Source of the DNA: Ctena decussata | Lineage: Eukaryota; Mollusca; Bivalvia; Lucinida; Lucinidae | Length of the DNA stretch: 64,000 bases | NCBI GenBank assembly: GCA_963989385.1 | Contig: OZ022502.1 | Coordinates: 52,755,454 to 52,819,453 of the forward strand | Reading direction: 5' to 3' | Shown here: one piece after another, positions 10,775 through 22,276 of the stretch | How the letters are laid out: the number at the start of each line of letters is the position of its first letter | How positions within the stretch are numbered: position 1 is the stretch's first letter | Program-made: the position numbers and the translations under genes | Notes under the pieces: generated by a model | What the model saw: only the letters and a program-made list of their open reading frames with translations | Told to the model about the DNA's origin: nothing | Database searches by the model: none

Positions 10775-13145
10775 CCTTTTTCCCATATAAAAGCACCAGA
10801 AAGCAAATTTGACATTGGCAAAAAATTATCGAAGTCCTTCAGCCCCCGGAGGCTCTACATGAAATTTGGTTACAATTTGACCAGTGGCCTTTGAGGAGAT
10901 GTTTGAAATTGTCAAAATATGAGAGTCCTGGGTCACAGGTCAAAGAATAACCTTGACCTGTTCTACTCACTAATCCTTATGTACTCGTTAAGATGACTGT
11001 ATAAACTAGATTAAAGGCCTAAATCTTTGAAATATTCTATGGAATATTGTGTTCTAGCATTTTCACATACTTGACTATGCCGTTGAAAAACTAAAGGACA
11101 TCGTTTGAACAATCTTGATAGTGCTCGATGCTATAAAACCAAGTTTCAAGGCCATCGGTAAATTTGTTCTGGAAAAGAAGATTTTTAAAGGTTTTTACCA
11201 TATATGCGCGTGGCGGCCATGTTGATCATGTGACCCAGACCATTTGAAGAAATTTTCTTCCCTCAACCAATTAGGCTCTATATGATATTTGGTTACAATT
11301 GGCTCAGTGGCTTTTAAGAAGAAGTTTGAAATTGTCAAAATATAAGAATTCAGGGTCAAAGGATGACATTGACCTCTTGTACTCATGAATTTTCATGTAC
11401 TCATATGAAATTTGTAAATGACTGTATTTACAAATTTTTAAGGTCTAAATCTCCAAAACTTTCAACGAAATCTTATGTTCTAGCATTTAACCTTGTTGTA
11501 AAAAGTCAAGGTCAACCCAAGGTTATCATTTGAACAACCTTGATAGTATTCAAGTACCAAATGCTACATACCAAGTTTCAAGGTCATCGGTCAATTGGTT
11601 CTGGAGAAGAAGATTTTTTTTTTACAATATACAATCATGGTGGCCATAATGGTCATGTGACCCATACCATTTTAACAAATTTTCCTTCCCTTAACCCCCG
11701 AGAAGTCTATATGAAATTTGTTTACAATTGAACCAGTGGCTTTTGGGAAATTAGTCTGAAACTGTCAAAATATGAGACCTTGGTCAAAGGTCAAAGAATG
11801 ACCTCAACCTCTTGTACTCACAACTCTTCATGTACTAATTAAGATGATTGTATTTACCAATTTTTAGGCCAAAATCTTCAACAGTTTCCAAACATCTTAT
11901 AATCTAGCATTTTCCAATATTTGACCTTGCCGTAAGAAAGGTCAAGGTCAATCTTAGGTCATCATTTGAACAATTTTGAACAATTTTGATAGTCCTTGAG
12001 TACCCAATGCTACATACCAAGTTTCAAGGCCATCGGCAAATTGGTTCTGGAGAAGAAGATTTCTTAAGTTTTTTTACCATATATGGGCGTGACAGCCACA
12101 TTGGTCATGTGACCCAGACCGTTTTAACAAATTTTCATTCCCTCAACCCCTGAAACTTGTATATGAAATACTGGTTACAATTGACCCAGTGACTTTTGGG
12201 GAGATTGTCTGAAGTGGTCGAAATATGAGAGACCTGGGTCAAAGGACAAAGAATGACTTTAAATCTCTTGTACTCACAAATCTTGATGTACTTATCTTAA
12301 AAGATGATTATCTTTACCAACGTTTAGGACAAAATCTTCAACAGTTTCCCAGAAATCTTATAATCTAGATTTCCCCATATTTGACATTGCCGTAAGAAAG
12401 GTCAAGGTCAACCCAATGTCATCATTTGAACAATCTTGATAGTCCTTGAGTACCCAATGCTGCATACCAAGTTACAATGCCATCGGTCAATTGGTTCTAG
12501 GGAAGAAAATTTCTTATTGTTTTACCATATATGGGCGTGGCAGCCATATTTGTCATGTGACACAGACCATTTTAACAAATTTTCATTCCCTCAAACCCTG
12601 AAACTTCTGTATGAAATTTGGTCACAACTGACCCAGTGGCTTTCATTGTCTGAAATTGTCGAAATATAGGATCAAAGGTCAAAGAATGACCGTGACCTCT
12701 TATACTCACATATAACTTCATGTACGTATTAAGATGACTGTACTTACCAATTTTTAGGCCAAAATCTTTAACAGTTTCCAAGAAATCTTATGTTCTAGCA
12801 TTTTTCCATATAAATGCACTAAAGACCAAATTTGAACTTAACATAGAAAAGGTCAAGGTCAACCAATGGTTATTATTTGAAGAATCTTAATAGTACTTAT
12901 GTACTCGTTGCTACATACTAAGTTTGGAGGCCATCGGCATATTGGATTTAGAAAAGAAGATGAGTATGGCGGCCATGTTGGTCATGTGACCAGGACCGTT
13001 TGAATATTTTTTGTTCCTAAGACACCAGGAGGCCTCATATGAAATTTGCTTACAATCGGCCAAGCAGTTTCGTTTCAGGGGAGAAGTCATTTGAAATTGT
13101 GGAAGGACGGACGGACGACGACGACGGACGACGGAGCCTGCCCAT
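10775..13145 (+). mobile_element. Tandem-core element, family C copy 1 (C1)
   Basis: The core is about five diverged copies of a ~440-bp unit. The marker CCAAGTTTCAAGGCCATCGG (or close variants) recurs near 11141, 11572, 12017, 12466 and 12920. Each unit also carries CCATATATGGGCGTGGC, GGTCATGTGACCCAGACC, GAAATTTGGTTACAATT and GGGTCAAAGGTCAAAGAATG. The right end runs into a GACGGACGACGACGGACGACGG block (about 13107-13135). The left end appears truncated compared with C2. Small frames inside are by-products of the repeat. The layout is that of bivalve pearl/DINE-TR-like non-autonomous elements (inference). Confidence 0.75.
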
Positions 13146-13900
13146 CTCTCTCAAAGAAGTGGACAAATATAGGCCTAGCCTACGTCCAATCCTTTGACTC
13201 ATATATGTGTATGTTGTCAAGAAATTACTAATAAATAAATCCTTTCGTTTTCGTTACATAAGTCCTTGCTGCTTGGTATGCCTACAAGGGTTTCTTGTAT
13301 CTTTCGTATGTTTCGTCTTATGGTGTGCAGCAGAGGCTAACATTTTTAGGATTTATACAGAAACACCTACTTTCCCATTTATTTTCTTTATTTATTTTTT
13401 TTTCTTTATCATTTTTTAGTCATTTATTCTGTATAAATTAATGAAACTTCTTTTTGCTTATATATGTGATGTGCTTCTATTATAAATGTATTTTTAGTCT
13501 TCCAGATTCTGTATACTTGTATAATACTTGCATGCCATGTGATATATTTTTTGTTTTAAATTCTCCTTAGTTTTATCTGTGTATCTGTTGATATACCTTT
13601 GTTTATCGAAATAAAAGCCCTACAAGGCTTATGTTGCATGTTAACTGTATTCGACAATAAAGAAATCTTTCTGTTCTGTTTTATTCTGAAACAACTGTCG
13701 TCGAGTGTACCTATGCACCTTTAAGTGTTTGCCTAAACATGTACCAACTAGGGAATTCATTCTGACTTGAAAAATATTTTGCTTCGTTATTGACAGGGGT
13801 TACTCATTGCTCTTTCTTGTAAAGTCATTTATCTTGCAGACAGATGAGGTTCTCCTACCAGGACAGCACTGACTGTTCTGCTAAAGTTGTCTCCCTTTCC
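13146..13900. other. No gene seen; AT-rich, several AATAAA words
   Basis: T-rich tracts (about 13375-13420) and AATAAA-type words (for example GAAATAAAAGCC near 13609 and CAATAAAGAAATC near 13654). These could be a 3' end of a retroelement or transcript on the plus strand, but nothing upstream supports a gene. Confidence 0.4.
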
Positions 13901-13918
13901 TACTTGGTATTTATAGCC

Positions 13919-14783
13919 TCAGAACTGTCTAGTGACCCTTTGTAGCTCATCTGCTATTGGGCAGTAATTAAAGTTTGACAGTATGAAGGAACTATATATA
14001 GTTAATTTGCCCTTTTTAGTAAGACATCCTCCTAATCTTTTCAGTACGGCAAGTTGTTTTGAGGCTTTCTTACATATTTCTGATACATGAGCATTAAAAT
14101 TTAGATTAAAATCAATGTTTACACCTAAAAGAGTCACATTATCTTCACAACTTATGACAGAATTGCCTAACTGAAACTTGTTAATGGCATCATGGGTTCT
14201 CTTACCAATACAAATAGCTTGGAATTTGTCTGGATTTGCTTTCATGAAGTTATCATCAAACCATTTTTATCAGGAAAAGACTTTCTTCTGATAAAACACG
14301 TTTTAAAATATCAATATCAATAAATATAAGAAATAGTATTGTCATCTGCGTAGTTATATAGCGATTATTCCTTCACTATATAAAAATGTCGTTTATAAAA
14401 ATATTAAAGAGAAGGGGGCCTAAAATTGAAACTTGAGGGGCGCCTTTAATAAGTTTCTGCCAACTGCTGGTAATTGGACCCATCTTAGCCTGCTGCATCC
14501 TATCACTCAGATAACTGCCAAGAAGTTTGACTGCTTCTGAAGAAAGTCCGTAAGCCTGGAGCTTGGCAGTCATCAGGTCGTAAGGAAGGCAGTCAAACGC
14601 CTTGGACAATTCCATAAGAATGGCAGCTACATACGTATGGCCATCCATGGCCTGATGACGCCAATCCTCCAGGAGACGCAGTAGGGTAGTCTGGCATCCA
14701 AAACCTTTCCTAAAAGCAGCTAAAAAGGGGTTAAAAATGCTGTTGCAGTGTTCTGCCAGCTGGTCATGTATCACTCTTTCTTT
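13919..14783 (-). pseudogene. Non-LTR retrotransposon reverse-transcriptase fragment (Jockey/CR1-like)
   Basis: Read right to left, 14774-14376 encodes the RT fingers and palm: FRKGFGCQTTLLRLLEDWR, then ELSKAFDCLPYDL (where DLSKAFD is usual) and GAPQVSILGPLLFNIFIND (where PQGS is usual). After a TAG stop and a frameshift, the catalytic NYADDNTIS block is readable near 14340-14370. The frame at 14245-13919 continues with the thumb-side region (NPDKFQAICIGKRTHD, LLGVNIDFNLNFNAHVSEIC, LTIYSSFILSNFNYCPI) and then breaks off. Endonuclease and N-terminal parts are missing. The family copies its RNA into DNA at a nicked target. This copy is 5'-truncated and inactivated by at least one stop, one frameshift and an internal loss after NYCPI. 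Confidence 0.88.
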
Positions 14784-14979
14784 TTGTTTCCCTTTTGTAA
14801 AAATATGACGGTACCCATTAAGGTGTTACACCTTCAAGCTTTCCGCCATGTTTGTACAAATGGGAAAAAACGGTCTTGAACTGTTTGTTTCTCTGGACGA
14901 CGTAGCCTCTACTCGTAAGGGAAAACTTGACTTCCTGAGAAGGCAAAATTAAAACTAGAAATGTTTTTCAGAGAAAAAC

Positions 14980-16364
14980 TTATGTCCCCCCACCAGCCCA
15001 TTTCCCATCCCCTCTAATGAATATAGCCTGTACAAATGAAATATCTATGCAAGTTTGGACAAAATCCATCTGCTGGTTCTAAAGATATCCCACATAGAAG
15101 ACTATGTCCTTCAAAAATGGGTCAAGGTCACCAACTACTAAACATGTCTTAAACCTGTCACAACCATACATTCATGCAAGTCTGATGAATATCCATCCAC
15201 TGGTTCAAGATATCTCATTTTTTAAGAGAGAAAAATACGCATTTGTAAGATAGCTTTTGACCTTGAAAATGGGGTAAAGGTCATCAAAACACAGTACACT
15301 CCTGAGACTGTCCCATAGGTATATCTATGAAAGTAAAGTGGAAATCAAGCCAAAGGCTAAAGAGACACATCAATTTTAGTGAAATTTTCACATATCTAAA
15401 TCCTCCTGTGACCTTGAAAATGAGGTCAAGGTCACCAAAATTTTGTTCAGCTCTTAAACTTGTCCAATTCATGTATCCATGAAAGTTTGGCGAAATTCCA
15501 TCCATTGGTTCAGGAGATATGGTGGGTACATGAAAGTGTCATCCAAGTCCTCCAGTGACCTTGAAAATGAGGTCAAGGTCACCCAAATCTAATCAGCTCC
15601 AAAACTTGTCCCTATAAGGTATCCATGCAAGTTTTGTGAAATTCCATCCATTGGTTCAGGGGATGTAGTGGGTACATGAAATTGTCATCCAAGTCCTCCA
15701 GTGACCTTGAAAATGAGGCAAAGGTCACCCAAATCTAATCAGCTCCAAAAGTTGTCCCTATAAGGTATCCATGCAAGTTTAGTGAAATTCCATCCATTGG
15801 TTCAGGAGATGTAGTGGGTACACGAAATTGTCATCTAAGTCCTCCAGTGACCTTGAAAATGAGGTCAAGGTCACCAAAATCTAATCAGCTCTTACACTTG
15901 TCCCAATGATATATCCATGCAAGCTTGGTGAAATTCCATCCATTGGTTCAAGAGATATCATGCATACAAGAAATTGGGTACAAGAAATTGTCATCTCAGT
16001 TATCCAGTGACCTTGAAAATGAGGTCAAGGTCACCAAAATCTAATCAGCTCTTACACTTGTCCCAATGATGTATCCATGCAAGTTTGGTGAAATTCCATC
16101 CATTGGTTCAAGAGATATCGCGTATACAAGAAATTGTCATCTAAGTCCTCCAGTGACCTTGAAAATGAGGTCAAGGTCACCAAAATCTAATCAGCTCATA
16201 AGCTTGTCCCTATAATATATCCATGCAAGTTTGGTGAAATTCCATCCATTGGTTCAAGAGATATCGCGCATACAAGAATCTGTCACGCCGACGCCGACGC
16301 CGACGCCGACGGGATCCGCACTGAAAACAATATGTCCCCCCTCACCTTCGGTGGGGGGACATAA
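14980..16364. mobile_element. Tandem-core element, family D (1.39 kb)
   Basis: The left end TTATGTCCCCCCACC is the inverse of the right end GGTGGGGGGACATAA. The right end is itself a hairpin (about 16331-16363: TATGTCCCCCCTCACC-TTC-GGTGGGGGGACATA). The core holds about eight ~146-bp units. The anchor TGACCTTGAAAATGAGGTCA recurs near 15410, 15556, 15702 (variant), 15847, 16009 and 16155. A (CGCCGA)n microsatellite (about 16283-16311) follows the array. This plan (short end, minisatellite core, microsatellite, hairpin end) fits pearl/DINE-TR (Helentron-associated) elements of bivalves. No protein coded. Confidence 0.8.
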
Positions 16365-17516
16365 TAACAGAGTTGATTCCCTCTAAAGTGTATTCATTCA
16401 CCTTACAACCTCGCATGATTATTATCGCCAGCTCCTAACAGAGTAATGGAACCTTGCCAAGAGGAAAAGGTCCGACAGGTCCTGTGGGATCAAGGATGAT
16501 GCAGGCATACATACCAGTCAGAATCTTCTCTATTGACACGAGGACTCCATTTGTAAAACCCGAAGCCACCTCACTGTCTCAGCAAACACGCCGACTAGTT
16601 TTAATCGTGGCTGTTCGCACTACAACTAAAGCTCTGAGTTCCAATTATTTATTGCGTAAATTTGCTAAATCGTCAGATACCCACGCATTCTGCATTTTGC
16701 ACTAAAATAGAATAAATGACTGCTAACAACTAACCACCGTTTAACACTCATGTAGAAATGGTAGTAGCAATGTGGTCACCCTCTATGTTACTAATCCAGG
16801 GGTCGCATGTTAGAGCCCTCACTCCACACATGTACCCGTCTCCAAACAACATTGATGACAGAGGACGTTAACCAGTCTTCACTCACTTACTCGATATTAC
16901 TCTCCCACAGCAGAGCCTGCAATAATATGGCACCATTATCTTGGCTCTGCACATTATCTCTATGTATGCTGCTATTTCATAACTGTTCTGAGTCAGTATT
17001 TACACTGGTAGTTTATCCAATTAAAGGACATTTAGCAAAGACCTTAGGAATGTGGAATCAAAAATGAAAATACAGGTTTACACAAGCAGACGGCCCCTAT
17101 TCTAACAAAAGAAGCACATTGTTACTCTAGCATGATACCATTACTACATAAGTAAAAGCGTAGTGTAGTTCTTGGTTGAGATGTACCTTAGCAGATACGA
17201 AGAAATAGTGGAATTATTCAGGCAGAAGGAGAACAATGAAAATTGCACTTTTGCAGACGGTCTTTTTCACCAGATGCTATTTGGCACCAATATTTGAATA
17301 AGCCAATCAAATTTAATCTCATTCAGCGCTCGGCTGAACCTCATTTCCTGCACGGGACGATCGCATAAAATGAAGAGTCTAGGGTCAGCGTGTATTTGGA
17401 ACTTTGTGGAAAATGTACGTGTTGACTAGAAAGCGTAACTTGATATATGCATTTGTGTGAGTGAGCGAACTCAGGATTGAACGTCCGACTATTACTTATG
17501 TGATATACAGCTGTGC
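16365..17516. other. No gene seen
   Basis: Two frames of 83-86 codons (16454-16705 and 16807-17067) have no recognisable domain and no supporting context. I see no repeat or RNA structure. Confidence 0.45.
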
Positions 17517-17813
17517 ATCAGGGTATAGCCGGGCCGGGTAGCGCAATCGGTAGGGCACCTGACTCGTAAGTCAGAGGTCCTGGGTTCGAATCTCGGTCTG
17601 GCCACATACTTTCGTTTCTCCTTCCGCTGATTCAAGAAGGGTAGTTGTCAGTTACTGGCGAAAGTATGTGCACTTAGTACTGGTTAACCGCTTAGGAGGT
17701 CTAAGCCTGCCCAGGAATAGTGTGGTTAGGTTAACTGACCGTCCCGACATGACCATAGTTGTTTACCGTGGACGTTAAGCATCAAATCAACCAACCAACC
17801 AAATCAGGGTATA
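17517..17813 (+). mobile_element. Complete tRNA-derived SINE (family U) with 11-bp target duplication
   Basis: The 11-bp direct repeat ATCAGGGTATA flanks the element (17517-17527 and 17803-17813). The head (17532-17604) folds as a tRNA: acceptor arms GGCCGGG / TCTGGCC, an A box around TAGCGCAATCGGTAGGG, and a B box GGTTCGAATCT. The anticodon arm is CTGAC-TCGTAA-GTCAG, resembling tRNA-Thr(CGT) but with a six-base loop. A ~190-bp body follows, ending in (CAAC)n-like ATCAACCAACCAACC. A 5'-truncated relative is at 40101-40308. It is mobilised by a LINE partner. Confidence 0.88.
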
Positions 17814-18004
17814 ACTCTTTAAGCCCAAGTGACGAAATTAGCAAAATTTGCAAACAGCGTAGATCCTGATGAGGCGGCTCATCTAGATCTACACTGTTTG
17901 CCGTCTAGTCTTTGAATTCTCAATATGAAATGTTTTGGACAAGTCATTTTTAAATTTTTGCAGACGTAAATTTTGTCGTCTGCTTTTTGGCGCTTAAAGA
18001 GTTA
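17812..18004. mobile_element. Family B MITE (193 bp, complete)
   Basis: The terminal inverted repeat TAACTCTTTAAGC (17812-17824) is mirrored by GCGCTTAAAGAGTTA (17990-18004). The hairpin core GCAAACAG...CTGTTTGC lies at 17850-17901, and a second hairpin (GCAGACGTAAATTTTGTCGTCTGC) lies inside the right end. The SINE copy to its left used this MITE's left edge as its insertion target, so the SINE is younger. Confidence 0.7.
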
Positions 18005-18241
18005 AAGTCTCATCCGAAGATGACAAATTATTTCCTTTAAGAGTTAGTCCCATTATGAAAGGGCTTCTTTGTCCAGGGAAGCAAACAGAAAGTTACAAAT
18101 TTCAAATGATGGAGGTGTATCCATTTAGCCACTTCTGGGATGTCGTAGATATAAACAAAGAAAACGGAAACTCGGCAAAACGGATATGGTTATACTACTG
18201 TTTTGCTGTAATTAACTGCGTTTGTAAAAGAAAATCTATAT

Positions 18242-18479
18242 GAGCCGCGACACGACAAAACCAAACAATGTGGTTGTACATCCAGCGCAGACTCAGATCA
18301 GCCTGGGCATCCGCCCAGTCTGGTCAGATTCTTCGCTGTCCGCATAGGGGTAGCTTAGACCCTTAGCTACCCTTTAAGCGCTTAGTGAAGAGTCTGATCA
18401 GATTGGGCGGATGCCCAGGCTGTTCCGAGTCTGCGCTGGGCGCACAGCCAATATTGTTGGTTTTCTCGTGTCGCGGCTC
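18242..18479 (+). mobile_element. Family A palindromic MITE, copy 1
   Basis: GAGCCGCGACACGA...CTCGTGTCGCGGCTC, 238 bp, flanked by ATAT on both sides (18238-18241, 18480-18483). Each arm contains a secondary hairpin, CTGGGCATCCGCCCAG or a decayed form, and the two arms pair with each other almost throughout. Orientation is taken from the asymmetric centre (..TAGCTTAGACCCTTAGCTACCCTTTAAGCGC..). GC-rich compared with its surroundings. Non-coding. Confidence 0.9.
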
Positions 18480-18660
18480 ATATGTGGATAGCTTCTTTGC
18501 TGCTTTAGTAAATTCTGTGATATGTTCATACATGTAGTTACATTTGTCATTCAAATGCAAATTCAGTTGCTTAAATACATTTTACACTAAACACAATGTT
18601 TTTCGTTAGCTTTCTTTTTCTTTTAATAGGCCTACCTTACCACGGACTAGAAGTACAAGT

Positions 18661-18825
18661 ACTGTTTTTGTTTTCTTTCTTTTATTTTTTAATTTTATGC
18701 CGCGGCAATGGACTCCGTTGAAAAGATCCACAATTGAAAAGATTTCCGCCTCCGGGAATCGTACTCGGGATCCCTAGATCAGCAACCCAGTGCTTAACCC
18801 ACAAAGCTGCCGGAGCTTCATTACA
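18661..18825 (-). mobile_element. tRNA-derived SINE (family V), minus strand
   Basis: On the minus strand the head reads ..TTTGTGGGTTAAGCACTGGG.. (A box) and ..GATCCCGAGTACGATTCCC.. (B box), closed by CTCCGG / CCGGAG pairing. It is followed by a body and an A-rich tail (AAAATTAAAAAATAAAAGAA), which is the T-rich stretch at 18665-18700 on the plus strand. The anticodon arm does not pair canonically, so it is not read as a working tRNA gene. No target duplication recognised. Confidence 0.65.
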
Positions 18826-18885
18826 TTTGCTTAAGAGACGGTTGTGGGAAAATCGTTGACGATACTTTGATAAGAAGGTGATATA

Positions 18886-19100
18886 CAGTAAACTCTTGAT
18901 ATCTCAAAGTCGAAGTTCAACCGAAAATACTGATATCTCAAACTAATTTTCTTGTACCAGAAAATTTACTTTGAGATATCAGTACTTTGAGAAAACAGTA
19001 GTTGAAATGTACAGAAAAATAGGAAATAGGCCTAAACCATGTTCTTTGATATAAGAGGATACTTTGAGATATGACTGTTCGAGAAAGCGAGAGTTGACTG
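18886..19100 (+). mobile_element. Family M MITE copy 1 (Tigger/pogo-like ends)
   Basis: The left end CAGTAAACTCTTGATATCTC is mirrored by ..CGAGAGTTGACTG at the right. The word TTTGAGATATC(A) and its inverse recur several times inside. CAG-start ends with a TA to the left fit the pogo/Tigger branch of Tc1/mariner. 215 bp, non-coding. A diverged copy in opposite orientation lies at 61338-61585. Confidence 0.65.
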
Positions 19101-20284
19101 ATTACGGAAAGAGGAATGGAAGGACTGTCAGAAGGGGAAAGGGGCCAGGAAATGTAAACCAGTATACCCAACGTTTCTAGCGGGGAAAAAAAGAACGTTT
19201 AGTGTTGGATAAAGGTAACTCTCTGATGACTACTATCTAAACTAAATCTGTTGTAATATCGATGAGATTTACAAAGCAATTTTATTGTGTTACGCACTTC
19301 TGATAGCGCTGAAGTTATTCAGGCTTTTCTAAAACTAAATTAGAGTTAATTTCTTTGACTAAAGTGTTATGGAACACCACATAAGACATACGTTGCGGTA
19401 ACCTAACATGTCTGCCAAACCAAGCGTCAATTCATGACATGTTAACGGATGCTAGCCATATGAGACATTTAATTCCTTACAGGTATATATTGTCATGGAA
19501 TATCAAAAGAAGTGGTAAACATGTACCATCATAGTGCAGAATTTGGAGCATTCGACTCGTTTGGAGGCAGTTTCGAAAACAGAGTTCCACTGAAGCCTGG
19601 GCACTATGTAGTGGTGACTGAGGTTTGGGGTGGGAGGACGTTGGCAGTGTTGCAACATTTCATTCCAGGCCATTGACCGACTCAATATAACCGAATATGC
19701 TGTTGCTGTTATTTTTCTGATTTATTATTAGCTTCCAAATCTTCCTTCAAATTTATATTCTTATATTCCATAGTTGAATTGTAAAATAGCGCCACATAAT
19801 GAGTCGTAGTTTGCACTGCGCTTACTTTCTCGCGGCGAGATATCAGGCAGCGTTTAGCAAAACGTCTGCTGTTCATAGGAATGCTCAAATTTTGCAACTT
19901 CACTCTTAGAATCATTTATTTTAATTAGTCTCCTTTGTTCATAATATTCTTAGTCTTAGACAACCATGATCCGAACGCCTACGCAATTTTGTTCTTGTTC
20001 TCATGGAGTAACCTTTCAAAGTATAATGACACGCAGAACGGCCGCGCTAGGTGAAGCTGTAACGTTCAAAGGAGCAGCGCAGAGATAGCTCATTCTGCTT
20101 GTTTGCGCAGTCTCTGTAAGTTTGTATTTTTTTGCGTAGATTCTTTATTAATAATGACATGTGTGAGCAAATAGACAAACTCCCATTCAGAGAACGCGAA
20201 CAGGTTAACTTGACTCTTATGAAATACCCACAGATAAAGACACACGTTCGTAGGACGCAACTCATTTACTTTAAATCGCTTTAC
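19101..20284. other. No gene seen
   Basis: AT-rich sequence with small frames only (up to 68 codons in the non-repeat part). No repeat family recognised. Confidence 0.45.
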
Positions 20285-20288
20285 ATAA

Positions 20289-20532
20289 GAGCCGTGACAC
20301 GAAAAACAAAACAAAACAACAAAGTGGTTGTGCGACTAGCGCAGACTCAGATCAGTCTGGGCATCCGCCCAGTCTGATCAGAGTCTTGGCTGTCCGCATA
20401 AAAGTAGCTTTGGCCTTCAGCTACCCTTTAGGCGCTTATGGAAGAGTCTGATCAGCCTGGGCATATGCTCAGGCTGATCTGAGTCTGTGCTTTGCGTACA
20501 ACTACTTTGGCGGTTGTCTTGTGTCGCGACTC
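20289..20532 (+). mobile_element. Family A palindromic MITE, copy 2
   Basis: GAGCCGTGACACG...TGTCGCGACTC, 244 bp. The flanks are ATAA and ATAT (three of four bases equal). The arm reads AAAGTGGTTGTGCG, and the centre is in the same orientation as copy 1. The ends carry a few substitutions in the CpG-rich part. Confidence 0.88.
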
Positions 20533-21669
20533 ATATACAGATGTACTTTTCTGCAGTAATTTGATTAAAACAGAACATCGTATTCCTTAAGCACCTTGTC
20601 ACGTATTACTTCCTTTCATTATCTTTGTTCCACCATCGGTCTGAATGAACTACTTAAAATAAAATGAAGGTCTTTTCAACTTTACTCATCTTCCCTGAGC
20701 CAGACGCTCACCCACTATCGCTCGCTCACGCTCCAAAGAAAGTATATAACAGCTGGCAATGACGGGCGCAGCACGAGAGGGAATGAATACAGATTGAAAT
20801 ACAGAAATATTTCATTGGTATTCTGCACTTAAAATTGACAGTTTCCACTGAATATGTAAGTAAACCATTTTTGTTGGTGTTTTTTGTCTGTGAAACTTTG
20901 TTTCCCTTAAAGGGGAAGAAGGTGGTGTCACGTGAGTCTGTAGGGCTGATAAAACAACTCATGAGCCGCCTTATCTGGGCCTTAGCTATTTGCCCTATAG
21001 TCTTTGAATTATCAATACATGTATAGTATATCTTGGACGAAACGGCTTTTGCACTTTTGCAGACGTAAGTTTTGTCGTCTGCTTCAGTACCGGCGCTTTT
21101 AGGATAACTCAAAGACATGCTACTTTTTATGCTTTTGTCAAACTTTATCTCGTATTAAATATAAAAGAGATGTATTTAAAGAACCTCTAACGCCACACAC
21201 CTTTGAAAGTAAATTTCATTTATTCACTGTGGCGCTTAAAATTTTTAAGTTGTATGAAGTTTGGATGCAGAAACTGCATGTTTCCTGCCTATACTTGACT
21301 TTTCAAAGTTTTTTTTATAGAATTCCAATAAAAGTAGCTGCAAAGATATATGTAGTGATGTATTTGTAACATTTCTTTTACATAGAAAATATTTGGCAGA
21401 AAGCAGGAAAATACAGAAACTACAGGTTATACTTTTAGCATGTATTTTCTTTAAAGACGTGTTCCAATAATATGACGTCATCATGATTTATGACAGATGA
21501 TCCTAAGCCTCATCTATACAGTTCATCTGTAGCGTGATCATAATTATTGGCAATGTTTGCCAATCCGCCAAAAATGGTTTGAATTTTTACACAAACTACT
21601 TCTTTTCCAGTTGATAAAATAGTTGGTGTTCTAACACTCAAAATGTCAAAAATGAAAATATTTGAATAA
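20533..21669. other. No gene seen; partial family B element inside
   Basis: Only the family B fragment at 20947-21114 is recognisable. The 130-codon minus-strand frame (20726-21118) overlaps that fragment and has no domain, so I do not call it a gene. Confidence 0.45.
20947..21114. mobile_element. Family B MITE, partial copy
   Basis: This matches the right two-thirds of the complete copy at 17812-18004: GAGCCGCCTTATCTGGGCC, TATTTGCCCTATAGTCTTTG, then TTGCAGACGTAAGTTTTGTC and the GGCGCTTTTAGG end. The left third (TIR and left core arm) is not recognisable. Confidence 0.6.
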
Positions 21670-21756
21670 GCAAACGGTATAAATCAATATGAGGCGGCTC
21701 ATTATGAGCCGCCTCATCTGGGTCTATGCTATTTGCCCTCTGGTCTTTGAATTCAG

Positions 21757-21896
21757 GAATGAATGTTCTTTTTTAACGTTTACTGAAGTATAAACTACAT
21801 CGGGTCACGAGCAAAGTAAATGAATCCCGAAGGGCTTACGTAAACTTTGCTCGTGACCCGATGTAGTTTATACTTCAGTAAAATAACATTCATTCC
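21757..21896. mobile_element. 140-bp near-perfect palindromic element
   Basis: GGAATGAATGTT at the left is the exact inverse of AACATTCATTCC at the right. Inside, ACTGAAGTATAAACTACATC pairs with the inverse copy, continuing through GGGTCACGAGCAAAGT, around a short loop with CCCGAAGGG. The near-perfect arms suggest either a recent insertion or maintenance of the foldback. It lies within a family B element. Confidence 0.7.
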
Positions 21897-22276
21897 CTAT
21901 ATCTATATTATTAAAGGATGCGTTCGCTCAATAAAAAGATAAACAAAAATAATATATACATACATATATAAGAATTGTTTTAAAAACATAGCCGGCCGAA
22001 TTTTGCAATAATTTGGAACAGCCGCATTGTCACTGCGTACCAGTACACATCACCTCCTGCTGTAGATTTCATGTGTAAGTATGCGTAGCGAGCTGTCACT
22101 CACTGTTCACTAGCCATTCAAGTACGTGACTTGTTGTAGATTTCACGTGCTAGTTAGTGAGATAAGCTGTCACTCTAAAGCACGTGACACAATGTAATTA
22201 ATGACTTGTAAACAACATTGACTCCCGCATCACTTAATTGGGTTAACGGAGAGCTCTGCACTGATAATGTAAATGT
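21897..22276. other. Insert of unknown nature within family B copy
   Basis: Contains a loose duplication: GTAGATTTCATGTG...GAGCTGTCACTC and GTAGATTTCACGTG...AAGCTGTCACTC. No element ends could be fixed. Confidence 0.4.

Noticed and set aside
15100..16280. CRISPR-like array (regular repeats)
   Set aside because: Units are contiguous ~146-bp tandem copies with no unique spacers, in animal-type DNA.
17532..17604. Functional tRNA-Thr gene
   Set aside because: Good A and B boxes and acceptor pairing, but the anticodon loop has six bases, and the sequence continues into a body and tail shared with 40101-40308 and is flanked by a target duplication: a SINE head.
18661..18825. tRNA gene on the minus strand
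   Set aside because: The anticodon arm does not pair and an A-rich tail follows; SINE is the better reading.
20726..21118. 130-codon minus-strand frame
   Set aside because: Its N-terminal part overlaps a partial family B MITE; no motif or context supports a gene.
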